Shown here: positions 48,480 through 62,530 of the stretch, piece by piece | How the letters are laid out: each line of letters starts with the position of its first letter | Numbering within the stretch: the stretch's first letter is position 1 | Assembly: GCA_905250075.1 (NCBI GenBank) | Contig: CAJNOP010000082.1 | Span: 1-64,000 of the forward strand | Direction: 5' to 3' | Source of the DNA: Rotaria sp. Silwood1 | Taxonomy: Eukaryota > Rotifera > Eurotatoria > Philodinida > Philodinidae | DNA length: 64,000 nucleotides | The notes under the pieces: model-generated | Seen by the model: only the letters and a program-made list of their open reading frames with translations | What the model was told of the DNA's origin: nothing | Databases searched by the model: none | Position numbers and translations under genes: made by a program

Positions 48480-50455
48480 TGTCGTAAAAAATTTAACAAA
48501 ATATTTAAATAAATATTAAAGCTAAAATAAGAGAAAAAGAAACTTTTTGTTGTTATTCAAGTTAAGTTTGTTGTTTGTTTTGGATTATTAGATAATAAAT
48601 AATTCATATATAATATGAGATTTATGATGAATGAAAAAGAAAAAAAGCGACAAGTCACTTAAACATAGACTTTTTTTTTCAATATAATACAAACAGAAAA
48701 TATTCTTTAATGTCAATTACTCGGAAATAATAGGCAAACAAGTAAAAAACAATATGAGTGACTACGGACAGAAAACAAAAAATAAACAACCAATCGGATG
48801 GGTTAAAGAATACAACCAATGAATGAATGACTCATTGATATAGTTATACGAAAATTAATTTTTATTATCATTATTGTTTCTTTTTTTTCTAATTAATTTT
48901 TCTTAAAAAATTATTATGTTATACATGAAATCTATGATATAATAAAGATCTTTGCAGTTTTCATTGTTTTTATTTTACTTCATAGTTGATTTATGACTTA
49001 AAAGTTTAAATTTAAACAGATGTCTGTCTCCTCACAGCAGGAGTGTCTCAAAGTCGTGAGAATTGAGAAGAGGCTAATAAAAAAAAAAACTTTAGCTAAA
49101 TAGAAGCGGATTTTAGACGGAATTAAGTATTGTTCGAGAAGGTGAGGAGAGGGGAGGGGTCAGTAAGCAAAAAAATAAAAATAAAATGCTGAAGAAAGAC
49201 GAACTTTTTTCAAGATTGAAGAAGTCGTTTGTTTGGGAGAGCTTTGACTCACCGATTTAATATAACTTTATTAAATAATGATCGAGCTGTCTTTATATTC
49301 TATTGACATAATATCTGTGAATATATGCCATAATAATGATATTCTACTTAAACTAGTAATTCAACATATCCTCTCGCTGGGGTTAACGATTATTTTGTGC
49401 TTTAAATATATGCACTTATCTATTGTATCTAATATCATGTTCTAATGAGAATTTGAACATATGTTAATAAATAAAGTGAAATGCATGGATCTTGTTTAGA
49501 AAATTAAACGAATAAATATTTATGATAGCGGTGGCACCAAGCTTTTTGGTTGGAAACAGAGAAGAAGGACTGATTTCTCTCAGGCTTTCTGTTGGACGAT
49601 CTTTAGCAACAATTTTAAGCTTCTTGTGGGGGGGGGGGGGGGAGGCTAAGTATCCTTGTGATGCTGCAATTAGGTTTTGATTTTATAGTCATAAATGTTC
49701 AAATTAAAAAAGAAAGTTGATTAGTTGTAAACTTTCAGCTGAACAAAATTAGCTATCAGTAGCAAGATGATTTCATTTTACAATGTCCTATTAAATTTTC
49801 TTTTCTTCAAGAAGAATAGTTCGTACATATTCGTGGACTTCTACGACATAATTTAGTCAAGAAATTCAATTTGTAGATAAGCAATCGAAATCTGATCAAA
49901 TAATAAGCCTTTGTTTCATATTAAATAAGCACATCTTGATAAAAAAAAAATATTACAATTACGATTGACACGGCTCATATTACAAGTATGTATTAATTTA
50001 AATTCTTCAGTCGGAGATACTTAGTGGAATATTCTCAGCAGTTAACGGCATATGACTTCAACTCAACGATATTCACAATTCTCAAGACTTGTTGACAACC
50101 ATCAATAAATAAATTTTCAGCAATCAAAGGATCTTTGTTGTTTTTTTCTGTTCTGGCTTAATATGATAACGTCATCTTTATTTTATGGTTACTGAAACTA
50201 TACACTAACGACCAATAAAGACACATATACGAATATTGTTTAAATGTCATGTGATAGACATTTTGTAATAAAAAAAACAAAAAAGATAATCAATATTTTT
50301 TCCTCAGTGCAATATGGATTTATACATAAGAAGTTATCTGAAAAAAAGTTTAATAAATTACAATTGATAAGTTATTGCATCACATGATTGTTTGTAGGAT
50401 GAGTCATTATAATTCGTTTTTATTTGTCGGTTATTTATTTTAACTATAAGAAATT
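48480..50455. other. Intergenic region between divergent ABCB6 and ABTB1
   Basis: Should hold both promoters. The only marked feature is a run of 15 G at 49628-49642, unusual in this AT-rich DNA. No exon or inverted repeat was recognised. Confidence 0.5.
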
Positions 50456-53400
50456 ATGGCATCGGATAGGAACGATCTTATTCAAAGTGTACGACGTGGT
50501 GATCTAGTTCGAGTTCGGTATGAATTTGATTGTTAATTTCTTATACTTTAAGAAAAACAAACAAAACATTTGTCTTCTTTTATTGAACAATATTTTTATA
50601 TTTAGTTATCTTGTTGAGCAAAAAGAAGTTGAATTAAATATTCGAGATAGATGGGATTCGACACCATTGTAAGTTAAATTTATTCTATTGTAATTATATA
50701 ATAAAATTTCACAAATAACGCTATAGGTATTATGCTTGTTTATGTGGTCATTTGGAAATAACTCAATATCTGCTGGATAATGGTGAGAACGATATATAAG
50801 AACTGATGTAATTTGATTTTTCATTATATGCAGGGTTAACCAGAAGTTCTAGACTCTCATAGAATAAAAATCTTTGCTTTGAAACAAATATATAAAAATA
50901 CTCAAAGTTTTTCATCATATTCTTTTTTTGCAACTAGATGAATATGATTCTTGAATGTGGTAACTCTAGCCGTACCAATAAGAGATGTAAATAATCCATA
51001 TTGTAGTTTTGGATGAAAATATGGACCCAAAAATGTACAATAGACGAAGACATCCAAATGAATAGATACAATTACATTCAATGATTAATTAAATGTCTAT
51101 AATAGATTTATAAAATTCTATTCAATGTCGTTTGATTACATAAAAATTTTGGAGCATAGTTCATCATTGGCTTGCAATAGGTTTTTATCAAAGTGCTTTC
51201 TATTTCTCGAGTTTTCTTTTGTTTCATTGTATTTGATAAAATAAACTTAATATTTATTTATTTATTTACAAGAGATTTAGATGGCAAATTTTGTAATAAG
51301 GAGAAAAAAGTTTTTTTGTTTTCAAAGAACGTCAAAAATTTTTAAATTTATGCTATAATCTTGTTTGTTTTAGGTGCTCGATGTGAAGCAAATACATTTG
51401 ATGGTGAACGTTGTCGATATGGAGCTTTAAATGATACTATTCGAACATTATTAAAAAATTATAATGTTTTAACAACACGAACAGTTAAACGAAATACTTA
51501 TGATGAATTTTTACGAAAGTAAAATTTTGATATTGAAATTAAATTTTTCTCATATAAATATATTTAGACTTTATGAACAAGGTTTATATAGTGATGTAAC
51601 ATTTATTGTTGATGAACGAGTATTTTCTTTACATCGATGTGTATTAGCTGCACGTTCATCATTTTTTCATGAAGCATTTGAAAAACGATGGCATGAAAAA
51701 CGTCTTATTAATTTAACAAAAGCAAAAGTAATTTCTTTTATTAATTATTTTAATCATACAAAAAACTAAAGAACTTTTTTTCATTTTAGTTTAATGCAGA
51801 AAGTTTTGAATCGGTAGTTCGATATTTATATACGAATTGTTGTGAAATATCATTGGATAATATTGATAGTGTTAAAGCATTAGCTAGAAGTTGTCATGTA
51901 CCTCAATTAATTGATTTAATTGAACGTAAAAAACATGCAATAGAGCAATGGCGTATGTTCATCTAAATTTTCATCGTTTTTGTTTTTATCGAAAATTTTG
52001 TTTATATTTTAGATGCAAGTAAAACCGTATCATCAAATATCTATCGTCTTGTAATTGAACCTGATGATGATGATGATAGTATACGATTAGATTTTCGTAT
52101 GCTAGCTGAACAAGCTATTCCATTAGAACTTCGTCAATGGGTATGAAATTGAATAATGAAAATTTTGATACTATCGAATCATTGTTCAATCAAATAGTCT
52201 ATATTCAATCACTTAAGGATGTCTCCTTATCTTTTCGCCATTTCTAAATCTTGAAGAGGGTACAATGGATCTGTATGAAATTTTTACTCCATATAGAGTA
52301 CCGAAAATCAGGAAACACACAAGTTTTAAATAAATTTTCCGCAAGTTTTTCAGCCAAATTCTGCTTTTACATAGGACTAAATCGAATTTACTTATAGCTT
52401 TTGTCTAACTTTACTCAATCAGGTAGAAATTTCGATAACAGATACTTGAAAGTATTCTCTAGAGGTAAAATCAGCAATTGTCGTTTTTGACTTTTCTATC
52501 AGGATTTATATAAGACTGAACGCCAACATTTCGATTGTGGATCAAAACCTGTATGCTTTTCTCTCAAAAAAAAAAGAAAGCCTCATTTTGAAGAAGCTTA
52601 AAATCGCTTCTGAGACATAATCGAAGATATCTTCAAAAAAAATTCAGTTTGATCGGACAAAGACAGTGATTGTAAGCGGATTCGATGTGATACTTTCGAA
52701 AAATAGAGTTTTCTCTAAAAAATTAAAACAATTTTATGTACGGAATTATTTTATATGACACGTACCTTGTTTTAGGTATTCTATCTTTGGTAAAAATTTC
52801 ATGTGAATCAAATGTTCTCTACGAGAACTAAACATCACCAAAAAAAAGAGTAGAGTATCCTTAAAGGTAGCTGGTTAAAGCCAGGAGCTGTTATAATTAG
52901 CATCAGAATTGTTTACTAGTTCCTGATATATGATCACATTTTTTTCTTCTGCGGTAAGTCTAAAACAATAACATCAGATTGTTTCAAACGATTCAAAATA
53001 ATGCTTATACAGAATACTTCATTCAAAATTCAAAACAGCTTTTAATGGGCTTTATTTGGTCTACAAAGCGTACGATTTATTTTTGTACGAAAAATTTAAA
53101 ATTTTTTTTGATTATTAGAAGCACTTTTTGAAGCAACGATTTTTTGGTAAATGTCTATTTTCATAGAAACTAGCTCGTGCGTTGAAAGAAATTTCACCTA
53201 TTATAATATATCATGTTGTAGAGAATTTAATGCTCTATAAGAACGTTTACTTAAAGCTATACTAACACACAAACTAAAGACTCCATCAGAATCGCTAATT
53301 TGCCTTGTACAGACACAGTTTTGGACTTTTTTCACAACATATACTGATAATTGTTCATTATATCTCAGAGAAAAAAAATCTTAACGTATATTCGTCATTA

Positions 53401-54571
53401 GCGAAAAATTCTGATATCTTTTTAGAATATTATTTCAATTAATTTTTCCGTTTTTATACATTATATTTCATGTATCAGTTAATATATCAAATGAATTCAT
53501 ATTTCTGAAAGTGTCAACTTCGTTTCTAACCTTGAGATAGTTATTAGTCTGATTGACGTTTTTTTTCTCTATCAAAACATACATTAAAATTGATTATTAT
53601 CAATAAGGACAGATATTAATCTTTAATCAGAATTCTGATAAATAAAAATAAAATTCGTTCGTGTTTACCAATTAAGTAAATTCTTGACTTAAAATTGATT
53701 CAACAATATAAGTTAGATTAGGAAAATAATTTAATCTTTTTTTTTTTTCTTTATTATTTGAAGATTGCTGGTAGTGAAATGCCATTTATTGATCAACCGC
53801 ATTTGGATACATTTTCTGATCTTATATTTATTGTTGATGAATCTTATTATTTTCATGTTCATCAAGCATTTATGTGTACACGAACAGAATATTTTTCAGC
53901 TATTGTTAAAAATCATTTTAATGAACTGTTACCAAATACAGAACAACAAAATAATGAAAAATCAACTGTCATTTTGAAACATATTCATAAAGAACATTTT
54001 ATTCCACTTTTATATTATATTTATTCAGATGATTGTGAAGTTAAAATTTTTTTTGTAAAATATTACATAAAATTTTATTTTATTTTATTTTTTTCAATAT
54101 AGATTTCAACTGATTGTGTTGATGATTTACTTGTAATTGCTGATGAACTTCTTTTACCTGGTTTAAAACGTCTTTGTGGAAATACTTATTCAAAATTACT
54201 TAGCAATGAAACAATTATGTCAATACTTCGTCTTGCACGTTTATTTGAATTAATTAAACTTGAACATCAATGTATTCGATTTATTAGTGATCATCTAGAA
54301 GAGGTTCATATGAATTATTGTTTTTTTTATGTTAATTGAAAAATAAATTTCGTTCATTTAGGTATTACAACAAGATGAATTTAAAAAATTTGTTCTTGAA
54401 GATGCTGCCAGTGTAGTTGACCGACAAGAGACTGATACTGTGCCCATAATTGATGATTTAAGATTTTATTTGGCTGAATTTTCAACAGTTAATCGTTCGG
54501 ATATGGATGAAACATTAGAAAAAATGAAATTACTTGATGATTTTCTTGAAGATATTGGATTAAATGCTTGA
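50456..54571 (+). CDS. ABTB1: Ankyrin repeat and BTB/POZ domain-containing protein 1
   Basis: Ten exons: 50456-50517, 50606-50668, 50727-50782, 51374-51518, 51568-51727, 51790-51952, 52013-52140, 53764-54039, 54103-54303 and 54362-54571; 487 residues (human 478). The N-terminal ankyrin repeats (residues ~1-70) include DSTPLYYACLCGHLEITQYL. The first BTB domain starts at ~109 (LYEQGLYSDVTFIVDERVFS, then LHRCVLAARSSFF); the second at ~265 (DTFSDLIFIVDESYYFHVHQ). The domain order ANK-BTB-BTB is that of ABTB1/BPOZ, thought to be a CUL3 ubiquitin ligase adaptor and translation-factor partner. Intron 3 (591 bp) and intron 7 (1623 bp) are long; intron 7 may hold a mobile element. The segment before intron 7 has five consecutive Asp residues. 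Confidence 0.95.
52210..52870. mobile_element. Possible degenerate element in ABTB1 intron 7
   Basis: CTTAAGGATGTCTCC near 52211-52226 faces GAGTATCCTTAAAGG near 52853-52868 as short, imperfect inverted ends, in an intron far longer than its neighbours. Internal homology between the arms is weak. Suggested only by end similarity and intron length. Confidence 0.3.
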
Positions 54572-56769
54572 TAAAGACGATTTTTTCTTTCTAACTGAAA
54601 TAACTAAATAGGTGAGGAATGAATAAACTCAGTTGTTTTCCTTATTGAGAAAAGAGTGGATCTTTTAAAGAAAATTTTGAGCACTTTTTCAAAACGATAG
54701 TTGTTAATCAAACTAATGTATAGTGTTTGTAGAAAAACTCTGAGACAAATAATGAATATATGAGAACGGATCAGAGGATATGTTTTTAGTACTATTTTTC
54801 TAGTGGTTTCAATGTTTTCTTACGATTGCAAAAGTATTATCTGTTATTTTTGTCTAATATTTTAATAAAAATATGTGAATAAGGATATATACATACAAGC
54901 AACAACATAACATTTTATAAGTGTATGTGATAAATATTATAACAAATCGAACATTATATAACCAAGTTGCAAATTCAAAAGATACTATTCATGATAATGA
55001 TTGATTTTCTTGTAGTCAAACTAAAATGTTATCATGTTTGTTTTTCATCGATAGAACGATATATGCAGATCCAAATCAATAAAATATTTAGTTCATTTCA
55101 AACTGATTTCTATTACTAATAATTTATTATTGATTATGACGAGGAAACTCTTCTAATTGATAAACTTCGGTCGAGCTCATATTTTGCTGATTATTACGGC
55201 CCATGGTACAGATAAAAGTCCCAAAAACGATTTGTGTCATTAGCACGTTCTTCTTTAATTATGATCATTTTACTGAACTCTTAGTCTATTGCATGATAAG
55301 ATGAAGAAAACTGAATCGAAGAATTTTAGTCTTAAATATTACTTCGAAATAGACTTTCTGGCCCATTATAATATCCTGAAGATTTCAGCAAAAACGGATG
55401 CTTCTATGTCAAAATAACAGAGTTGCAAAACTGTTACGTAAGTATTTCTGTTTTTCTACTGTGTCACTTCATTCACGAATGTTTGGCAAGCATAAATCAT
55501 GCACTTTTCAAAAGAGGATAAAATTTCTCATTAATAGATGAAAAAAAATTTCCTTTCAGAACCCATTTATTAAACAAGTATATGAATCGACATTTTGTAC
55601 AGTCTTCGTATAGAAAAAGTGCGGATTTCTTCTAAGAATATTTCTTTTTTTGTGCTGTGTCGCTTCATTTATGAATGTGTCATAAAAATAAGTTGTTTAC
55701 GGTTCGAAACAGAGGAAAATGCTCTATCGTTCGATAAAAAATTGTTTTCTTGCAGCATCCCCTTTGATCGACGAGAAATAAGGATCGACATTTTGTACTA
55801 TTAGCTTTGAATTGGAAGTTTTTTTTCAGACAATATTTCACACTAAAAAATGAGCTCGAACGAAGATTATTAATTAGTTGAAAGAGCTTTCTCGTTAACG
55901 AAATTCAACTCAGAAAACGTTCATTCGCTAATTTACGTCCTTATTATTGTCCATTATTCAAATTCATTTTCTCAAATTCTTATATGTAATTATGCATCAT
56001 TAAAAAAGAAACGAGATTCATCAACAGGGATTGTATTTCTTTGTCTTATGATTAGCTACCTGAATAAAGCACATGGAAATTGTGCTGAACAAGATCTCTT
56101 CGAAATAAAAATACTTATCAGCCTCAATTGTCAAATCTTAACACCAGATACAAATCATTTGCAATGATAATAAATAAGTTTACCAATCCTGCAGTACATC
56201 TCAATTGTACGAAATTGAAAAGTCGTAATTTAATTGAGTCGTTTGTTCTTATAGAAAATTTTTTGTTAGTATGTTCCATTTATAGAAATATTGTTTTTTT
56301 TGCTAAAACTTATTCGAATAAACGAAAACAATTTGTAAAAGTTAAATCTATTGAAATGACGTTGATCAACCTAAATACAATCATGGAATAGAAGAAAGAC
56401 AAAATTTTTTTTGATCTATCTGCGTCTTCAAAAAAAAAAAAGTTTATTGGTTTTTTTAAAATTTCTATCGAGACTTGTAAGATGAACAATGTTACATTTC
56501 AACAAAAACAGTTTTCTCATATTTATTTTTAAAAACTAATGAAACATGTTTTCGTATAGTTGATAAGCTAGATTATTTTATAAACAATCTTTTCATATTT
56601 ACTTTTGCTAAACAACTTTCATTTCCACATCAAATACATTCATCAATTCTTTAATTAATTGGAACTTGTTCAAATAAAATTATTTTTTTAATATTAATAA
56701 AGATTTTTGTTTCTATCAAATAATACTGAACAGAAAAAAAAAGTCTTCCCATTACCGAGAATGAACAAT
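54572..56769. other. Intergenic region with a diverged tandem repeat
   Basis: Two diverged copies of a ~197-bp unit at about 55441-55610 and 55637-55805. The other open frames (55595-55804, 56128-56391) are short and unlike any family; the first lies within the repeat. Confidence 0.5.
55441..55805. repeat. Diverged tandem duplication, period about 197 bp
   Basis: CTGTGTCACTTCATT at ~55459 recurs as CTGTGTCGCTTCATT at ~55655. ATCGACATTTTGTAC at 55586-55600 recurs at 55784-55798. The offsets are 196 and 198 bases. Confidence 0.65.
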
Positions 56770-56806
56770 ATAAAACATAAGAAAATAGTTTTGCTTTATT
56801 TTTATT

Positions 56807-57562
56807 TCACATTAGTTCATATTGTTGTCGATCTTTATATTCTGAAATAAGTCCAAGTATGGCACAAGTCAATAAAAATGTTATAAGAAAAGCGTCCAGA
56901 ACAATAAGTGTAATATATCGTCTGCGAAGATAAGAATAAACAGGCTCAGCAAAACCACGTACATTCATTTTATCTTCTCTAACCACAGTATTGTCAGCAG
57001 AGCTTGAAGGGTGTTTATTTATTGCAATGACAGTATCTTCGGTAAACTCTGTAGTTATTATAAGACAACACGAGTCAGATGGATTTCTTTCATAATATAA
57101 TTGATTTTTTTCATTAGTTGCTTGATTAACATCACAACATCCAAATGCTGCTTGAATATGTCCAATAGTATGTTGAGAACGCATAACTTCATTTGATGCT
57201 GAATAATTACGAAGAAGATGGCCAGTAGTATAATATGTCTGATGTCGAAGATTATGAAGACCAACAGCAAGAACAACAAGACATATTATAGTGAAGACAA
57301 CAACAACCAGCATTAAAATAGAAAATACTATTGTTAATGCTGGAAATTTACGATTAACAACATATAAAAGACTAGTTGCAAAGATAATAGTTAATAAACT
57401 AATCAAAACATTATAGATTGATAATGAATATATCTCTTTCCATGAAGCTCGAAGAGAACTTGTGTCATGGACAAAGATGCATCCTGTGATGAGAAGAGCA
57501 ATACCAATAGCAATTGATAAAGTACTTGCTACGGCGCAAGCTGTTGAAAATTTTTTAACCAT
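56807..57562 (-). CDS. Tetraspanin-like membrane protein (left arm copy)
   Basis: Single exon, 251 residues, ATG at 57562. Four hydrophobic segments at about 10-32, 47-68, 76-101 and 216-240. Between the third and fourth lies an extracellular loop with the Gly-Cys-Cys-Asp motif (in place of the tetraspanin Cys-Cys-Gly) and a second Cys-Cys pair (DSCC). Loop Cys content is lower than in the partner gene: the Gly-Cys-Ala before the last helix is Gly-Phe-Ala here, so one disulfide may be lost. Tetraspanins organise membrane protein clusters; the specific partner is unknown. It is the inverted paralogue of the gene at 62531-63241 and shares its upstream region. Confidence 0.83.
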   Translation of the reverse strand: MVKKFSTACAVASTLSIAIGIALLITGCIFVHDTSSLRASWKEIYSLSIYNVLISLLTIIFATSLLYVVNRKFPALTIVFSILMLVVVVFTIICLVVLAVGLHNLRHQTYYTTGHLLRNYSASNEVMRSQHTIGHIQAAFGCCDVNQATNEKNQLYYERNPSDSCCLIITTEFTEDTVIAINKHPSSSADNTVVREDKMNVRGFAEPVYSYLRRRYITLIVLDAFLITFLLTCAILGLISEYKDRQQYELM

Positions 57563-60500
57563 TTATTTTTATACAATGATAATTCGTTCTCTACTGAGTT
57601 GCCTGTAGATTTCTATTTAAGGTAATGGAGGAACAAACTGAAATGAATACAAATCGTATACAATATGTTTATTTGTAAGTAACAACGTCAATCAAGCGTT
57701 AATTTTTTTTGCTGTTCTCTTTTTTTCTCTCTACCTCTCATATATTTGGTCCCTGTGTCTTAATTGAAGATTGCCGTTATATTAATCATTATATTTGGGA
57801 CCAAAAAATAAGTTTTGTTTACGACAGTCAAGTTTTCATAAGCATATATTGATTATACATAAGCATGCCAGAAAGAACTGCCCATCTAAATATAGTTTAT
57901 TATCTTGGATATTATATCTCTGCAATCATGCACATAATTAAGTCTGGCATACTATTTTTTTTCTGTCTTTTCGTTTTTTTTTTAATGACCATACGCAAGT
58001 AATTTATTAAGAATAAATAGTTGATAACGAATATTTTCATGTGAAGCATAGAAAAAAAAAGTAACATAAAGGTCTCTAGTTCGTATGAAGTGTAACGAAA
58101 TAAAAAAAAAATGAAGCATATGTAAACAAAATATTGTTGAAATAGTGAATTCTAATTAACTTTCTGTTTTGTAGGGTGTGTTATGCATTTTTCAATTAAA
58201 CTTACGATGAATCTGGTCTGAGTGAAACTTTATTTTTTCTTAGTATATAATCATTGACAAACTAACATATTTCTGATTATTTTTCGTGATATGAAGATAG
58301 GTAGCAATTGTGAACGATACACAATGAATTTGCATAATGATAAAGAAAATTGAAATCATGAATAAGTTTAAGAATTTATTTTGTTGTTTTATCAATCCTA
58401 CTTCTATTAGAAAATATTCAATGCCTTATTGAAAAGAATTCAGCTGAGAATAAACACATCAGTGAGAAAGATTACCCTACCAAATCTACAATTTAAATCA
58501 AAAAGATTACAAAGTGTTATGAAATAAGCAAGTGAACTTCAGAATTGAAAAAGCATCTCTCTGAATCAATCAAAAAAAGAAACAAGCATTTCAAAAGAAA
58601 AGGTCCAAGAATGTTGATGAGTTTATGTGTTCAACGAAATATATTGCTCAGATTATTTCATATAATATTTATTATGAAGCTTATCTATTAGATCGTCCCG
58701 AATGCTAAAACAATTTATGAAGAATATTTTAAATAATAATATTCGACAAGTAAACAATTTAGATTAGATGTTGAGTAAATATGAACTACAGATGATCTAG
58801 TGAAATATCTTATTATGAAAAGCAACACTTATTAAGTTTCGACAATGTATAGCTGAAACTGATCCCACTGAAATATTTCGAATTAATTTAATGTGAATAT
58901 CTCTTTGAACATTCGAGTAACTTGCGTGAGGTTTCTTTTTATAATTTCAATTTAATATTTATTAAAGCTTTATTTCACATAAATTTGTTTCTAACACATG
59001 TACCAAATAATTACTTATATATGCAAGATGTACATCTGTTATTTTTGAAAATATCTGTAAAAAAAATAAAATTTAATTTGAAATCTTTTTGATCTTCTGA
59101 TGCATTTTCATTTTCAACATAACAAGATTTTGAATAGACTTCATAAATACAAAGAACTATTGAAACTGTTATACAATTTTGAATGGGCGACGTTTCTTAT
59201 GTGATGTGAGAAAGTCAAATGTTCAGACAATTGTTTCCGCTGAAACTTTATCAATTGAGAAAAATACTTTATTATGCTTTAAGTTATGATTTTACTCCAA
59301 AAGCAAGAAGCTTATGCTAGATAAACTCCATATCATTTCACAATAATGGAGTTCCTCTATATTTCAGCTGTGAAGTCTGTCACAATCTAGAGAGAATTTT
59401 CTCCAAGCAAGTACAACAGAAGCGAAAACTCATTTCAATAGGCATTATGGTCAGCTGAACAGTCAGAATTCAATGTTTTTTTTCATAGGAATAATCCTTG
59501 ATGGAAATAGCTGGAAAAATTAAAGAGATATGCACGTTTCTTTTTCAATCAGCCTCTAGGAATATTGTGTACGGATGCGTATTGTTATTTAAAATTAGTC
59601 TTCATAATGATTACATCGTCAATAGAATCCAATCATTTTGATTTCGAAGTTCTAAGACATCAAAATTTTCAAATCAAATTTGATTATTTTAAAACCAGAG
59701 TTCATTGAAAGTTGTTCTATTTAGATCAAATATAACTGTATTTTCTTACTAAGTGTTGCATATTCGTCATATTTTCATAGTATCTGCTCACCTATCAGAG
59801 CCTTGAATCGAACCACTAATAATTCAATTATAAAGTACAACTTGGTCTTATATGACAGAGGTTTTGACAACTTAAGAATTTACAATAATTGGAACTCTTT
59901 TCTTGAGACAAAAACTTTATTGCATAGTTCAAGGTTACAACTTGAAATCTAGCCATTAGGAATATCTACGATTATTCTTATAATCGCTTGCAGTCTTTTT
60001 AAAATTAATTTAAAAAATGTTTAATTGGAGAAAAAAAAATGTGCGTAAAATGTTATTGAGTTACGTCAATGTAACAAAGTGTCCTGTAAAGTATAATCAT
60101 AACAGAAAAAAGAAAAGCAAAGCAGATAAATAAGATCAGAGAAGCACTTTTCCTAGCCAAAAAAAATCATATTTTGTCCTCAACATAGAATAAGAATAAG
60201 AAAGCAACATTAACAGACGTTCATAGGAATTCTTTCTGACATTTTCGCAGAGACGAGTAAATACAATTGAAGAATATTAATAAAAATATGAAAAATAATG
60301 AAATCTAAAAAAGTAGGACAACTTTTAAACAGCAAAATTTTTTTGCTAAACGCAGAAGAAGTGGAAACCTTCGTCAAATGGCGTATTAATAGAGAATCTA
60401 GCTGAATCATATAAAATACCGTGACATAAAAAAAAACATCATCATCGATGCATGAAATAATGTTTTTTTTTCTCCATTATTATAGTTAAATGAGTATATG

Positions 60501-62530
60501 AAGAAACAAATAATGCATATTTAAGAGACAAGAATAACTGTTTATTTTTGCAAAATGTTATCAAAAATAAAATAACTTTATGCAGCAAATTATATCTTTA
60601 GCGCAATGTATATAATATTGAAAGAATGGCTGCATAAAGGATAGTTATATTTGTCAGAAAAGTAACGAACAAAACAATTTTTCATTTACATGATATATAT
60701 CTATAACAAAAAAAAATGCATTTACAAATAAGAAATCATCTAGATATATGATTACGAGATATATTGATAAAAGTCAGACTAAATGTTTATTTTATATTTT
60801 CTAGCATCAATCATTATTTGAAATAGACTCACAAAGAATTTGATAGGAATATGTGTTGACGTACATATTCTGTGATTTTGTTTGACAACGATTTCAAAAT
60901 TATTTGTATTTCTCATTATTGTCGAATGAATAAAGTACGAAAACAGAGAGATTTTTTTACTGATTGCGAACTAACTTGTTGGTAATGAATGTTATGCTTA
61001 TAGCTTTTGTTGACTTCAACAATATGGTTTCTCGTCATCTTTTAGTCTTAACTATATATAAATGAAAATAAAGGTTAAGAATATAATGGCAGATTTAAGT
61101 TTAGAATAGTTGCATTTTTGAGTTTTCTTCTCGATGAAAATAGTCAGGAAGAAATTGAAATTAAATGCTTGAGTAATTGAAAAGATTCTCTATCAGAATT
61201 GGTAAATCTAAAAACTTCAATAAAACTGCTTGGATGACGATGTCTGGAAAACTAAGACCTGCCAAAATGAAAAATTCCGATGATTTTGCCATGTTTGAGA
61301 CATCTGATTTGGCTCAGAATTATTTGTTCTATCAAACAAAAAACATTTTAAAACAGCTTCAAATGGATATTAGAGAACTGGTAGTTGCAGTTCTCGTTTT
61401 TTAGACATTCTCATCAAAATAGTTTTGTTGAAATCTTTTAGACTCATCAATTTTGATACACAGTACTATTAACTACTTAAGTATTTTTTCAGATTCTTCC
61501 TAGCTATAACCAGCGAAAAGAAAATTCAAAAATACGAGCTGCTCTAAAATTTTGTTAGTTACTCTAGATAAGAGTTATATTATTATAATTATTCAAAAGA
61601 AAAATTCGTTCAATTTGTTGACAGTAGAATCAATACCGTTGAATTGACTTATCTAACACACATTTAAATAAAAGTTTGCGATGTTCTTTTTTTGTGTCTC
61701 AAATGAACTTTAAATGGAGTAATCTTTCTCAGTGATGCACTATCCATGATTTCAATTTGCTTTCTCACTATTTAAATTCAGTGCATATGATCACATCTAC
61801 TACTTTCTTCACGTAACAATAATTAATTAACATATATTAATTTTTCAATTATTCTACAAAGAAAAGAAAAGTTTCACTTAGATCAGATTTGTCGTAAGTT
61901 TAATCGAAAAATGCACAACACATTTATAAAATATAATGCTAATTAGAATTCACTGTTTCAATGCTATTTTGTCCAAATCTATGCTTTATTTTTAATAGGT
62001 CATTATACTTTATATGAATCAGACACCTTGCTGTTACTTTTTTCTACGTTTCAAATGAAAGCCTTCGTTGTTAATTACCTGCTCAAAATTGATTAATTGC
62101 GTTTGTGCATCACAAAAAAAAAGGAAAAGACAGAGGAGAATAGTATATCTGACTTCATTATATACATATAACTGCGGAGATAAATATTCCAGATAATAAA
62201 ACATATTTAAATGGATGGTTTCTCCTTGTATGTTTACCTTTGATCAATATATGTTTATGATAACTGGACAGTTTCAAATGAATTTGTTTATTGTTGACCA
62301 TGTGGTGACTAATAAAATAAACGAGCATCTTCAATTAGTTTTAAAGACAACATCTATGAAACTTAGAGAAAAAAGCGAACAGCAAAAAAATTAACGCTTG
62401 ACTGACGTTGTTGATTGTCAATAGGCATGTTGTATTCGATTTTTACTTACTGCAGCTTGTTTCTCTATTAGAATAAATAGAAACCTGCATACACTCAAGA
62501 ATAGTGTCGATTGTCATTGTGTCAATATAA
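57563..62530. other. Region between the divergent tetraspanin-like genes
   Basis: The outer parts (57563-58580, 61700-62530) are arms of the palindrome and include both promoters. The central spacer (58581-61700) is AT-rich; open frames at 60210-60410 and 61177-61404 are short and unsupported. Confidence 0.55.

Noticed and set aside
61177-61404. Plus-strand frame of 75 codons in the palindrome spacer
   Set aside because: No mirrored copy, no family resemblance and no splice context.
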